A stretch of DNA of 64,000 bases, taken from Devosia sp. 2618 (lineage in GTDB: Bacteria > Pseudomonadota > Alphaproteobacteria > Rhizobiales > Devosiaceae). The notes below the pieces were generated by a model, which ran no database searches, was not told the origin of the DNA, and was given only the letters and a program-made list of their open reading frames with translations. The translations under genes were made by a program, and so were the position numbers. Below are positions 9,272-21,913 of this stretch, one piece after another (position 1 is the first letter of the stretch; every line of letters starts with the position of its first letter). Where the stretch lies: the NCBI RefSeq assembly GCF_040546815.1, contig NZ_JBEPOO010000001.1:3968001-4032000 (forward strand), read 5' to 3'.

Positions 9272-10213
9272 TTAGCGGCCCTGTCGGCGCGCTTTATTCT
9301 CTGCCCTGGTAAACAACACCGATCCCGCCAGCACCAGCACCGTGCCAATGCCATGATAAATGGTGAAGGGCTCGGACAAGACGATCACGGCGATGACGAT
9401 GGTGACCACGGGCCCGAGCGCTGCCGTCGAGGAGGTGGCGCGCGCGCCGATGCGGGCCATGCCGGCATTCATCAAAAAGCTCGGCAGCACCGTGCCCAGC
9501 ACGCCCAGCGCCAGACCATAGCCCCAGATTTCAGGGGTGAGGGTGAAGTAGCTTTGCGGTCCGGCGATGATGAGGTTCTGCCCGATGGCAAAAACGCCAG
9601 CGGTCGACATGCCGATACAGGTGAACAGCCCCGCGCCGATCACAACCATCTGCCGCTTGGCCAGATGCTGGTAGAGCGCGAAGGTAATGGCCGAACCCAG
9701 CACCAGCAGGGTGCCCAGCACCAGGCCATCGGGGTTTACCGCCATGTTCCAGCCAAAGATCACCAGCAGCCCGGCATAAGACACCAGCATGGCCGGGACC
9801 ACGCCCCACACCATGCGGTCGCCGAAAAACCAGACGCCGAACAGCACGATGAAAAACGGGTAGGTGAACAGCACCAGCCGCTCATATTGGGCCGAGATAT
9901 AGTTCAGGCCCAAAAAGTCGAGATAGCTCGAGAGGTAATAGCCCAGCACGCCCACGGCCATGCTGGCCAGCACGATGCGGGGCGTGAGCAGGCTGCGCAA
10001 TTTGTCCTCACGCCGCAAAATCGTGACCAGAATGACGAGATAGACCGGTAGTGCCACCAGCATGCGCAGGCTCAGCAACATCTCGGACGATACGCCATGG
10101 GCGTAAGCGAGCTTGATGAAGATGCCCTTGGTGGAAAACAGGATCGCCCCAGCCACGGCAAAGGCATAGCCGGTCGGGTCGATATGGGTCTGGGATGGGG
10201 TCGTGATGGACAT
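9272..10213 (-). CDS. DMT-superfamily (EamA) transporter
   Basis: 313 residues with about ten transmembrane helices in two EamA-like halves. The first half opens YAFAVAGAILFSTKGIFIKL and the second begins near LVLGTLLVLGSAITFALY. Members export metabolites or amino acids across the inner membrane; the substrate is unknown here. The segment LSEPFTIYHGIGTVLVLAG near the end is the typical closing helix pair. It is a single gene, transcribed toward the repeat protein. The C-terminus is short and basic (RAENKARRQGR). Confidence 0.86.
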   Translation of the reverse strand: MSITTPSQTHIDPTGYAFAVAGAILFSTKGIFIKLAYAHGVSSEMLLSLRMLVALPVYLVILVTILRREDKLRSLLTPRIVLASMAVGVLGYYLSSYLDFLGLNYISAQYERLVLFTYPFFIVLFGVWFFGDRMVWGVVPAMLVSYAGLLVIFGWNMAVNPDGLVLGTLLVLGSAITFALYQHLAKRQMVVIGAGLFTCIGMSTAGVFAIGQNLIIAGPQSYFTLTPEIWGYGLALGVLGTVLPSFLMNAGMARIGARATSSTAALGPVVTIVIAVIVLSEPFTIYHGIGTVLVLAGSVLFTRAENKARRQGR

Positions 10214-10467
10214 GGATGGTTCCTGAGAGGCCCACCATGTCAGTCACCGACCGCCAATGGCGGGCCGGTGAGACGAAAAGCTGGACGTCAGCGCTCGTTC
10301 CGGGCCCGAAGGGAGCCAGAAAGAAGGAGCAGTGCGGCAATGATCACTGACGTGTGCATGGCTCAATTGATACGCAAGCCAGATTGGCGCTGCAAGTCGG
10401 CCAATCGGTTATCCGTTCGGCACCTAAAACGCGCTCGATGCTAACAATGTGTCAGCATTTACCAGCA

Positions 10468-11397
10468 CTAGCCGCGGGGATGCGCCTTGCGGTAACTCTC
10501 CAGCAGCCGGTCGGTATCGACAGCGGTATAAATCTGGGTGGTCGATAGGCTGGCATGGCCCAGCAGTTCTTGAATGGCGCGCAGATCGCCGCCACGGCCC
10601 AGCAAATGGGTGGCAAACGAATGCCGCAGGGCATGCGGCGTCGCCGAGGGCGGCAGGCCCAGCGCACTGCGCAATTGCACGACGCGCAGCTGGATCAACC
10701 GGGGCGACAGCACGCCGCCTTTGACGCCGCGAAACAGCGGTTCATCGGGGGCGGCGTGGAACGGGGATAGCTTGATATAGAGCTCAATAGAGCGGCGGAC
10801 ATTGTCGATCAGCGGCACCAGCCGGATCTTGCCACCCTTGCCGGTGACGCGCAGCGCCTCGCCTTCGAGATCGCCGGATGTCAGCGCCAGCGCTTCGGAA
10901 ATTCGCAAGCCGGCACCATAACATAGCGACAGCACCGCCATGTCGCGGGCAGCCACCCAGGGGCGTTCTTCCATGTCTTCGGTGGTGGTGATGGTGGCGC
11001 GGGCCTCGATCACGGTCAGCGCCTTGGGCAGCGATTTTGGCAGTTTGGGCGTGCGGATAACGTTGAGCGCTTCGGTGCTGACCACGCCTTCGCGCTCGAG
11101 ATAGCGGAAGAAACTCTTGAGCGCCGACAGCACCCGCGCCAGTGACCGCGATCCAAGGCTTTCGCTGCGGCGTTGCGCCATGAAGGCGCGGATATCGGCA
11201 CCACGCAATTGGCGTAGCGTCACAAGGGTCACCGCGCCCCCGGCATGTCCGGCCAGAAAGCTCAGGAACTGGTCGACATCGCGGGCATAAGCCTCAAGCG
11301 TGTTGTCGGCGAGCCGCCGAACCGAGCCCAGCTCCCGCTGCCAGGCAGAAAGCTGGAAACGCACGAAATCATCGGTGGCAAAAGCGGAATCGACCAT
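10468..11397 (-). CDS. xerC: tyrosine recombinase XerC
   Basis: 309 residues. With XerD it resolves chromosome dimers at dif. The N-terminal SAM-like DNA-binding domain covers about 1-115, and the catalytic domain holds R165, K187, H255, R258, H281 and the nucleophile Y290, all in place. The ATG at 11397 is preceded by GGAGAG; an in-frame TTG at 11439 would add 14 residues. It is divergent from priA, as in several related genomes. No dif site or integrase hallmarks are seen nearby, so it is the housekeeping recombinase rather than part of a mobile element. Confidence 0.92.
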   Translation of the reverse strand: MVDSAFATDDFVRFQLSAWQRELGSVRRLADNTLEAYARDVDQFLSFLAGHAGGAVTLVTLRQLRGADIRAFMAQRRSESLGSRSLARVLSALKSFFRYLEREGVVSTEALNVIRTPKLPKSLPKALTVIEARATITTTEDMEERPWVAARDMAVLSLCYGAGLRISEALALTSGDLEGEALRVTGKGGKIRLVPLIDNVRRSIELYIKLSPFHAAPDEPLFRGVKGGVLSPRLIQLRVVQLRSALGLPPSATPHALRHSFATHLLGRGGDLRAIQELLGHASLSTTQIYTAVDTDRLLESYRKAHPRG

Positions 11398-11500
11398 GCC
11401 CGCACTCTCCGCCCGGCCGGTAAATCCATTGTTAAGCAACCCCGCTTTGGCAGAATCACTTGCGCTCCCTATGTTTCAGATGCGAACAGAACGGGCACAA

Positions 11501-13669
11501 ATGCAGATAAGTCCAGACATCGTTTCGGTCATGGTGGGGGTCGCCGTTGAAGGCCCCTATAGCTACCGCGTTCCCGCCGGCATGGTGGTGACGCGCGGCT
11601 CGATCGTGGCTGTGCCGCTGGGCCCGCGCCTGACGCTGGGCGTGGTCTGGGGGCCGCCCAAGGACATGATTGCGCACAATCGGTTGCGGGATATCTCGCA
11701 GGCCTATGATGTGCCGCCGCTCAGCGATGAGCTGCTCAAGCTGGTCGATTGGGTGGCGCGCTATACGCTGGCCGCGCCCGGACAGGTGCTGCGCGCCGTG
11801 CTCCGTTCGACCGAAGCCCTCGATCCGCCCCGACCCGTCATCGCCTTCCGCCGCACCGGCCGCGACCCGGAAAAGCTGACACCGGCGCGGTTGCGGGTGT
11901 TGGATATGTTGACGGACGACATGGCCTGGCCCAAGGCGGCGCTGGTCGGCGCGACCGGCGTTTCGCCATCAGTCATTGAAGGGCTGGAGCGGGCAGGGGC
12001 GGTCGAACAGCTCGAAATTCCCGCGCCGCCGGTGGTCATGCCGCCTGATCCAGAAGCGGCAGTTGCCACGCTCTCCGACGCGCAGCAGAAGGCGCTTGAT
12101 GAAATTCTGGCGCTCGACCCGCACCAGTTCGGCGTCGCGCTGCTCGATGGCGTCACGGGCGGCGGCAAGACCGAAGTGTTCTTCGAGGCTGTGGCCGATA
12201 CGCTGCGGGCAGGGCGGCAAGCCTTGATTTTGTTGCCGGAAATCGCCCTGACCAACACGTTCATCGCCCGCTTCACCAAGCGTTTCGGCGAGCGCCCGGC
12301 CGAGTGGCACTCCGACATGACGCCGTTGCAGCGGGCCAAAGTCTGGCGCGGTGTGCTCGACGGCACAGTGCGCGCGGTGGTCGGCGCCCGGTCGGCTCTG
12401 TTCCTGCCGTTTCGCGAGCTGGGCATGCTGGTGCTCGATGAGGAACATGACGGCGCCTACAAGCAATCGGACGGGATAACGTATCATGCTCGCGACATGG
12501 CGGTGGTCCGTGCCCATCTCAGCAACGCCCGCGTCATCCTCTCATCGGCCACCCCATCGGTCGAAACCCGCAACAATGCCAATACCGGCCGCTATGCCCA
12601 TGTCCTGCTGACCAGCCGCTTTGCCGAAGCAGCGATGCCCAATATCACCACCATCGACATGCGGATCGACGGCCCGGAAAAAGGCGAGTGGATCGCACCT
12701 TTGCTGGCGCGGGAAGTGTTTGCGGCGCTCGATCGGGGCGAACAGGCGCTGCTGTTTCTCAACCGCCGGGGCTATGCCCCGCTGACGCTCTGCCGGTCCT
12801 GCGGCCACCAATATCAATGCCCCGATTGCTCGGCCTGGATGGTGGAACACCGCTTCCGTGGCGTCCTCATGTGCCACCATTGCGGCCATGAAATCCGCAC
12901 CCCAAAAGTGTGCAGCGCCTGTGGCGAAGCCGAATCCCTGATTGCCGTGGGACCCGGCATTGAACGCGTCGCTGAGGAAGCCGCCGTGCGTTTCCCCGAC
13001 GCGCGCCGGGTGATTCTGTCATCCGACATGGGCAGCAACGCCCAGTTGCGCGAGCGGTTTTCCGAGATCGAGCGCGGTGAGTTCGATCTGATCATCGGCA
13101 CGCAGCTGGTCTCCAAGGGCCACCATTTTGAAAAACTCTCGGTGGTCGGCGTGCTCGATGCCGATCTGGGCCTCGCGCATGGCGATCCACGCGCCGCCGA
13201 AAAAACCTTCCAGATTTTGACGCAGGTCGCCGGTCGTGCCGGCCGCGCCTCCAAGACCGGCAAGGCGTTCCTCCAGACCTACCACCCCGATCACGCCGTG
13301 ATGAAAGCCATGGTGACCGGCGACCGCGAGGCGTTTTATGCCCACGAATTGATGGCGCGAGAATCGGGCGGCCTGCCGCCATTCGGGCGTTTGGCTGCGC
13401 TGATCATCTCGGCCAATGAACACGAACCCGCCATGGCCTTCGCCAAGAAGCTGCTCTCCGCCGCGCCTATGGCCGACGGCGTACGCCTGTTTGGCCCAGC
13501 CGACGCGCCAATCGCCATGGTGCGTGGTCGTCACCGGGTGCGGCTGCTGGCCCAATCGGGCAAAGACTTCGACCTCTCCGGCTATGTCCGCTTCTGGCTG
13601 GCCTCCGCCGAAAAAGTCACCGGCAACCTGCGCGTCCAAGTCGACATCGACCCTATGAGCTTCATGTAG
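11501..13669 (+). CDS. priA: primosomal replication protein N' (PriA helicase)
   Basis: About 722 residues. This superfamily 2 helicase reloads the replisome at stalled forks. The N-terminal DNA-binding region is followed by Walker A as GVTGGGKTE (many homologues have GSGKTE), DEEH Walker B, and the zinc cysteines in CRSCGHQYQCPDC, CHHCGHE and CSACGEA. The helicase C-terminal motif QVAGRAGR is intact. In-frame ATGs at 11471 and 11480 would extend it by up to ten residues; 11501 fits the family's usual distance to the first strand. Confidence 0.94.
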   Translation: MQISPDIVSVMVGVAVEGPYSYRVPAGMVVTRGSIVAVPLGPRLTLGVVWGPPKDMIAHNRLRDISQAYDVPPLSDELLKLVDWVARYTLAAPGQVLRAVLRSTEALDPPRPVIAFRRTGRDPEKLTPARLRVLDMLTDDMAWPKAALVGATGVSPSVIEGLERAGAVEQLEIPAPPVVMPPDPEAAVATLSDAQQKALDEILALDPHQFGVALLDGVTGGGKTEVFFEAVADTLRAGRQALILLPEIALTNTFIARFTKRFGERPAEWHSDMTPLQRAKVWRGVLDGTVRAVVGARSALFLPFRELGMLVLDEEHDGAYKQSDGITYHARDMAVVRAHLSNARVILSSATPSVETRNNANTGRYAHVLLTSRFAEAAMPNITTIDMRIDGPEKGEWIAPLLAREVFAALDRGEQALLFLNRRGYAPLTLCRSCGHQYQCPDCSAWMVEHRFRGVLMCHHCGHEIRTPKVCSACGEAESLIAVGPGIERVAEEAAVRFPDARRVILSSDMGSNAQLRERFSEIERGEFDLIIGTQLVSKGHHFEKLSVVGVLDADLGLAHGDPRAAEKTFQILTQVAGRAGRASKTGKAFLQTYHPDHAVMKAMVTGDREAFYAHELMARESGGLPPFGRLAALIISANEHEPAMAFAKKLLSAAPMADGVRLFGPADAPIAMVRGRHRVRLLAQSGKDFDLSGYVRFWLASAEKVTGNLRVQVDIDPMSFM

Positions 13670-13674
13670 CCAAC

Positions 13675-13706
13675 AAAAAGCCCCGCCGGTGTCCCGACGG
13701 GGCCAA
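13675..13706 (-). terminator. rho-independent terminator after the RTX gene
   Basis: Read leftwards, the stem GCCCCGTCGGG / CCGGCGGGGC (one mismatch) is followed by TTTTTG. It lies 19 bp beyond the stop of the RTX gene and just after the convergent priA stop, so it may serve both. Confidence 0.85.
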
Positions 13707-13724
13707 GTTGGTCTTGGAGGATAC

Positions 13725-16313
13725 TTAGAGCAGGAAGTCGCCGCTGTTCAGATTGATCAGCCCGCTCAATTCGATATGGAAATCGGCGATCTTGTCGCCA
13801 TTGGTGTCGCCCATGATGATGGTCTTGTCGTTGGCGGTGCCGCTGACATTTTGCTGCGACCAGATCAGTTGACCCGGCGTGCCACTGAATGTCGTGCTCT
13901 GCGCCGCCTTGAACGTGAAGGCGTCGTCGCCTGACGTCTTGCTATTGGCGTCGATGGCTCGAAGATCGATGATGTCGCTGCTGTCGAAGTCCTTGATGAC
14001 ATCGCGGGTCGTGGTCTTCGTGCCAAAATCCTTGATACTCTCGAAGCGGAACGTGTCACGGCCTGCGCCGCCGGTCATGATATCGCGGCCGAGACCACCG
14101 ATCAGGGTGTCATTGCCAGCCCCACCGATCAGCACGTCATTGCCTGCGCCGGCCTCGAAGTAATTGTCCGATGCATTGCCCACCAGATAGTCGGCGAACT
14201 CTGTGGTCCTGAGATCCTCGACATTCTTGATGGTGTCGGTGCCGCCGGTCGCGTCGATCGCCTTGCCTGCTGCAACGCTTTTTGTGCCCTGTCCGACATT
14301 GGCAGATATGGCGCTGGTCGAGAGATTGACGATCACACCATGCTTGCCGGACGTATCCGTCGAGGCGGGTGTTTCGAGGAAATACTCGATCCGGTCGCGA
14401 CCTGCACCACCATCGATTGTGTCATTGCCTATGCCGCCTTTGAACCGGTCATTGCCGGCTTCTCCGTAGAGCTTGTCGTTACCGTCGCTGCCGCGCAGAT
14501 TATCGTCGCCAGCACCGGCATAGATGATGTCGTTGCCGCCAAAGCCTTCGAGGTTATTTGAGCCGCTATTGCCATAGATGACGTCGTTGAAATTTGTGCC
14601 TGAGATGTCCTCAATGCTGACGAACTTGTCGACCGTGCCAAAGCCATCAATGGCGGTCAGCGACTTCACCGTCTTGAGGCCCTTGCCGATGTCCGCAGAA
14701 ATCAAGGCCGCCGAGAGATTGACGATGACGCCCTGTTTGCCGCCGTAATCTTGCTCGAACTGGTAGTCGACCTGATCGCTGCCTTTCTTGCCGTCAAATG
14801 TGTCTGCGCCGGCAAGGCCTTCGAAATAGTCGTTACCCGCGCTGCCATTGAACACGTCAGCATAGCGGCTGCCCTTGATGCCTTCGATATTGATTATGGT
14901 GTCGGTGTTGCCAAAGGTGTCGATGATTTTGCCTGTGGCAGTATCAACGCGGATGCCCTTGCCGCCATCTTCTTCAGCGTAGGAAATCTTGTCCCAGCCA
15001 GCGCCGCCGTCGATAAAGTCATTGCCCTTGCCGAGGTCAAAGTAATCGTCGCCATTGCCGCCATAGAGCTTGTCGGTGCCAATCCCGGAATTGAAGTAGT
15101 CGTCGCCGTCATCGCCGCGCAGCGTGTCATTGCCGTTGCCGCCATCGAGATTGTCGTTGCCGCCGCCGCCGCTGATGTCGTCATTGCCGTCGTCGCCACG
15201 CAGACGGTTATCGGCGTCGCTGCCACGCAGCACGTCATCGCTACGGGTGCCGCGCACGTCCTCGATGCTTTTGAGGGTATCAATCTTGCCGAACGAGTCG
15301 ATGGCAGTGCCGGCCTTCACGGTCATGGAGCCTTTGCCCACATCGGCAGTGATCGCGCTCGACGACAGGTTGACGATAACGCCACCAGTGCCGCCGACAC
15401 CGGCTTCCCGGTGATAGTACACCCCGTCACGACCCTTGCCGCCGTCGATGGTGTCGGCGCCATCATTGCCGGCAAACCAATTGTCGCCGTCTGAGCCGGT
15501 CAAGCGGTCAGCAAGCTTGCTGCCTTCCAGCTCATCGATTTTTTCGTAGGTCTCGATATTGCCAAAGGTGTCGGTACCCTGGCCGGTCTTGAGGTTGGCG
15601 ACGACGCCTTCCGACCCGTTCTCGAACCTGTACGATATCGTCTCCCAGGTGTTGTCGGAGCCGCGATAGGTATCTGCCCCGCCATTGCCACTCCAGTAGT
15701 GGTAGTCTGCGGTGCCGCTGCTGATGAAGGTATCGTTGTTGTTCGAGCCACCGGCTTCGATGATATTTTTGACGGTGTCGATGTTGCCGTGCGTGTCCGT
15801 GAACTTGCCGGTCTTGAAGTTCAGAATGGCGCCGCCGCTGCCTGTCTCAAGCGAATAATCGAGATAGTTGCTGTCCCCCTTGCCGTCGAAGCTGTCGGCA
15901 TACGGGGTGCCAATAATGGTATCGAAGCCAGCGTGGCCCACGACGGTCAGCGATTCCTTGAGAACCGTCGAGTTCAGCAGATTGATGAACTGCTCCTTGG
16001 TGAACGGCCCGTCCAGCAATGTCAGTATCTGCTGGAAACTTGTGGCCGAGGGCGGGGCCGTGAAGGCGTTCAACTTGAAAATGCTGCCGTCCGGGCCGGT
16101 CAGCTCAAAGCCGGTAATCGTACCGGCGGTCAATTGGCGGCCAGAAGCGGCTACCAGGCCTGTGCCGGTCAGAATCAGAGAATAGCCGTTCCAGGCGATC
16201 ACCGCCGTGTTGGCCGCGGCGCCGAACGGGGTAGTAATCGCTCCATTATCCAAAACGTCCTGCAGCGATTGCGGCCAGTATCCCTGATCCGACGTAAACG
16301 TCATCTTTGCCAT
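13725..16313 (-). CDS. large RTX calcium-binding protein, type I secretion type
   Basis: 862 residues with no N-terminal signal peptide. After a 120-residue lead come six modules that share the sequence FG-x-x-D-T-x-x-x-I-E-x-x-x-G-T-x-x-x-D. They alternate with G-V-I-V-N-L-S segments and blocks of the nonapeptide GGxGxDxLx that forms calcium-filled beta-rolls. The end resembles the serralysin-type C-terminal region (LIGGLGRDIMTGGAGRDTFRF) and finishes in SGDFLL, as type I signals do. No enzymatic domain is seen, so a surface or matrix role is likely. No HlyB/HlyD transporter genes lie in the window. Confidence 0.88.
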   Translation of the reverse strand: MAKMTFTSDQGYWPQSLQDVLDNGAITTPFGAAANTAVIAWNGYSLILTGTGLVAASGRQLTAGTITGFELTGPDGSIFKLNAFTAPPSATSFQQILTLLDGPFTKEQFINLLNSTVLKESLTVVGHAGFDTIIGTPYADSFDGKGDSNYLDYSLETGSGGAILNFKTGKFTDTHGNIDTVKNIIEAGGSNNNDTFISSGTADYHYWSGNGGADTYRGSDNTWETISYRFENGSEGVVANLKTGQGTDTFGNIETYEKIDELEGSKLADRLTGSDGDNWFAGNDGADTIDGGKGRDGVYYHREAGVGGTGGVIVNLSSSAITADVGKGSMTVKAGTAIDSFGKIDTLKSIEDVRGTRSDDVLRGSDADNRLRGDDGNDDISGGGGNDNLDGGNGNDTLRGDDGDDYFNSGIGTDKLYGGNGDDYFDLGKGNDFIDGGAGWDKISYAEEDGGKGIRVDTATGKIIDTFGNTDTIINIEGIKGSRYADVFNGSAGNDYFEGLAGADTFDGKKGSDQVDYQFEQDYGGKQGVIVNLSAALISADIGKGLKTVKSLTAIDGFGTVDKFVSIEDISGTNFNDVIYGNSGSNNLEGFGGNDIIYAGAGDDNLRGSDGNDKLYGEAGNDRFKGGIGNDTIDGGAGRDRIEYFLETPASTDTSGKHGVIVNLSTSAISANVGQGTKSVAAGKAIDATGGTDTIKNVEDLRTTEFADYLVGNASDNYFEAGAGNDVLIGGAGNDTLIGGLGRDIMTGGAGRDTFRFESIKDFGTKTTTRDVIKDFDSSDIIDLRAIDANSKTSGDDAFTFKAAQSTTFSGTPGQLIWSQQNVSGTANDKTIIMGDTNGDKIADFHIELSGLINLNSGDFLL

Positions 16314-16552
16314 GGCAAGCCCCTCCTCGGGAGGCGTGATGTCGGCCGCCTTAAGTTATCGCGGCAATTTTACTACAATAAACGAAATATTAACCTTCGT
16401 CTATTGGAGGTGTTTTCTTGGAATTTGATGATCTCTCAAGCAAATAACCAAAATAGACGTTTTGTCTCTTTGGTGGTCTTGGCCGATCCAACTGAGCCTA
16501 TGCGGAGCGCATTTGCCCCTGCGACACTTTCGCCGCATTTGAATCGGTGCCC

Positions 16553-16587
16553 CAAGCCTTGCAAGCCGCGCAAGGCTTGTGCTAGAG
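16553..16587 (+). promoter_or_regulatory. candidate promoter and inverted repeat before the atp operon
   Basis: The 402-bp gap between the RTX gene and atpH holds TTGCAA (16559-16564), a 17-bp spacer and CTAGAG (16582-16587), a fair sigma-70 pattern. It overlaps a perfect inverted repeat CAAGCCTTGC / GCAAGGCTTG (16553-16562 and 16570-16579) that could be an operator. The left end of the gap is AT-rich (about 16360-16400) and should carry the RTX promoter. No other gene is seen. Confidence 0.5.
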
Positions 16588-16715
16588 CGAGCGCGACTTT
16601 GAAGGGGTCTCCGGACGTCCCCTTTTCCAGACCAGAACAAGCGTCGGCAACCGCCCGGTTTTCCTAGTGAAATATGGCGGGCTAGCAGGCAGGCAACCAA
16701 GAGGGTGTAGCGGCA

Positions 16716-18811
<2,096 letters not shown>

Positions 18812-18834
18812 GGGCTTAAGGAGACGACGAACTC

Positions 18835-19722
18835 ATGCCGTCGCTAAAGGACCTAAAAAACCGGATCGACTCGGTCAAATCGACTCAGAAGATCACCAAG
18901 GCTATGCAGATGGTTGCGGCGGCCAAGCTCCGTCGCGCCCAGGAAGCTGCCGAGGCTGCACGCCCTTACGCCGAGCGTATGGGCAAGGTCCTGGCTGCGC
19001 TGGGCGCCGTCTATGATGGTCAGGAAAACGCACCTGTGCTGCTGGGCGGCACAGGCAAGGATCAGGTGCATTTGCTGGTGGTTGCCACCGGTGAGCGCGG
19101 CCTGGCCGGCGGTTTCAACTCGTCGATTTCCCGCCTTGCACGTGAACACGCTGCAAAGCTGATCAGCCAGGGTAAGACGGTCAAGTTCTTGACCGTTGGC
19201 CGCAAGGGCCACGATATCCTGCGCCGTCAGTATCCGCAGCTGATCGTCGACACCTTCAATTTCCGCGAAATCAAGCAGGTCGGGTTCACCCAGGCCCAGC
19301 AGGTTGCGGACAAGGTGCTGGAGATGTTCCACGCTGGCGAGTTCGACGTTGCGACGCTATTCTTTGCCAAGTTCGGTTCGGTCATCAGCCAGGTGCCAAC
19401 GGCACAGCAGCTGATCCCCGCCAAGCTGGACGTTCCAGCCGGTGAAGGCGCTGCCGAAGCTTCGGCTGTTCCTTACGAATACGAGCCGAGCGAAGAAGCC
19501 ATCGTTGAAGACCTGCTGCCGCGCAATATCTCGGTGCAGATCCTCAAAGCCCTGCTCGAAAACAGCGCCTCGTTCTATGGTGCGCAGATGTCCGCAATGG
19601 ACAATGCGACCCGGAACGCCGGCGAAATGATCGGCCAGTTGCAGCTGAGCTACAACCGCCAGCGCCAGGCTCAGATCACCAAAGAACTCATCGAAATCAT
19701 TTCGGGCGCGGAAGCGCTCTAA
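18835..19722 (+). CDS. atpG: ATP synthase F1 gamma subunit
   Basis: 295 residues forming the central rotor shaft. The N-terminal helix contains [18 protein letters not shown], and the C-terminal helix contains [15 protein letters not shown], both hallmarks of gamma. Residues about 195-222 ([18 protein letters not shown]) match the acidic insertion common in alphaproteobacterial gamma. ATG 18835 follows GGAGACGACG. It lies in the atp operon, 24 bp before atpD. Confidence 0.97.
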   Translation: MPSLKDLKNRIDSVKSTQKITKAMQMVAAAKLRRAQEAAEAARPYAERMGKVLAALGAVYDGQENAPVLLGGTGKDQVHLLVVATGERGLAGGFNSSISRLAREHAAKLISQGKTVKFLTVGRKGHDILRRQYPQLIVDTFNFREIKQVGFTQAQQVADKVLEMFHAGEFDVATLFFAKFGSVISQVPTAQQLIPAKLDVPAGEGAAEASAVPYEYEPSEEAIVEDLLPRNISVQILKALLENSASFYGAQMSAMDNATRNAGEMIGQLQLSYNRQRQAQITKELIEIISGAEAL

Positions 19723-21186
<1,464 letters not shown>

Positions 21187-21188
21187 TT

Positions 21189-21248
21189 AGCCCAACTTGG
21201 GCTCGTCGTTCGCGACGGGCCCTGTGCCTACGCCCGAAACGTTCGGGC
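21189..21248. other. three consecutive hairpins between atpD and atpC
   Basis: Within the 86-bp gap lie AGCCCAA-C-TTGGGCT (21189-21203), CGTCG-TTCG-CGACG (21204-21217) and GCCCGAA-ACG-TTCGGGC (21232-21248). There is no T-run, so they look like RNA structures rather than a full terminator. They could set the lower output of epsilon or protect the upstream message. Confidence 0.65.
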
Positions 21249-21272
21249 TTGCTCCGCTAAGGGACCAAAAAT

Positions 21273-21698
21273 ATGGCTGAAGGCCTCAAGATCGAGATCG
21301 TGTCGCCTGAGCGGCTGGTACTGTCGGAAGTCGTGACCTCGGTCACAGTGCCCGGCACCGAAGGCTATTTCACCGTGATGAACGACCATGCGCCGTTCAT
21401 GACGACGCTGCGTCCCGGTTTTATCACCGTGAACGGCACTGGCGGCCATGACGCCATCTTCTTCGTCAAGGGCGGCTTTGCCGACGTTTCGCCAGAAGGT
21501 CTGACGATCCTGGCCGAGCAGTCAGTGCCTTATGCCGAGTTCGACCACGCTGATCTGGCGACCCAGATCAAGGCAGCCGAGGCCGAGCTTGCTGCTGCAC
21601 CGACCCCAGAAGACAAGTCCTATGCTCAGGACGTGGTGAGCGCGCTGCTGAACCTGGCAATCGAAGCCGGTCAAATCAATGGTGGCCACGTCCACTAA
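21273..21698 (+). CDS. atpC: ATP synthase F1 epsilon subunit
   Basis: 141 residues. Epsilon caps the rotor and inhibits ATP hydrolysis. The N-terminal beta-sandwich contains ERLVLSEVVTSVTVPGTEGYFTVM (21 residues or more across the strand pair) and HAPFMTTLRPG. The C-terminal helices are short. ATG 21273 is the natural start. It is the last gene of the operon and is followed by a terminator 24 bp downstream. Confidence 0.95.
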   Translation: MAEGLKIEIVSPERLVLSEVVTSVTVPGTEGYFTVMNDHAPFMTTLRPGFITVNGTGGHDAIFFVKGGFADVSPEGLTILAEQSVPYAEFDHADLATQIKAAEAELAAAPTPEDKSYAQDVVSALLNLAIEAGQINGGHVH

Positions 21699-21721
21699 GC
21701 CGCAAATCATCGCTGAATTTG

Positions 21722-21757
21722 AAAAGCCCGCGGACAATGTTCGCGGGCTTTTTGTTT
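21722..21757 (+). terminator. rho-independent terminator of the atp operon
   Basis: Stem AAAGCCCGCG / CGCGGGCTTT with a nine-base loop, followed by a T-rich run. Confidence 0.93.
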
Positions 21758-21913
21758 TCGGTCCTATGGGGCGATGTGGTGATCAAAAAATAGGCAGATT
21801 GTTGTAGTTGATAGGATAATTGGCTCGATAAAGACTAGCTTAAGAATATTTCCCCAAGATCATGCGCGAAACCGCGTGGTGGCCCAGAAGGGTCCGAGCC
21901 AAGGGAATACAGA

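Noticed and set aside
7808..9275. Long plus-strand frames opposite the seven-repeat protein gene
   Set aside because: They are antisense shadows created by the repeated codons of the real minus-strand gene, which has a signal peptide and a coherent domain structure.
10468..11397. Tyrosine recombinase as evidence of an integrated mobile element
   Set aside because: The sequence and context next to priA fit housekeeping XerC; there are no attachment repeats, phage genes or composition change around it. The tRNA-Ser at 39130 also has no integrase or repeated 3' end nearby.
14751..15494. Plus-strand frame rich in Val, Ala and Ile opposite the RTX gene
   Set aside because: Complement of repeated Asp/Gly codons gives artificial hydrophobic repeats; it is not a membrane protein.
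13725..16313. Periodic repeats considered as a CRISPR array
   Set aside because: The repeats are in-frame coding nonapeptides of variable sequence, without uniform spacers; no cas genes are present.
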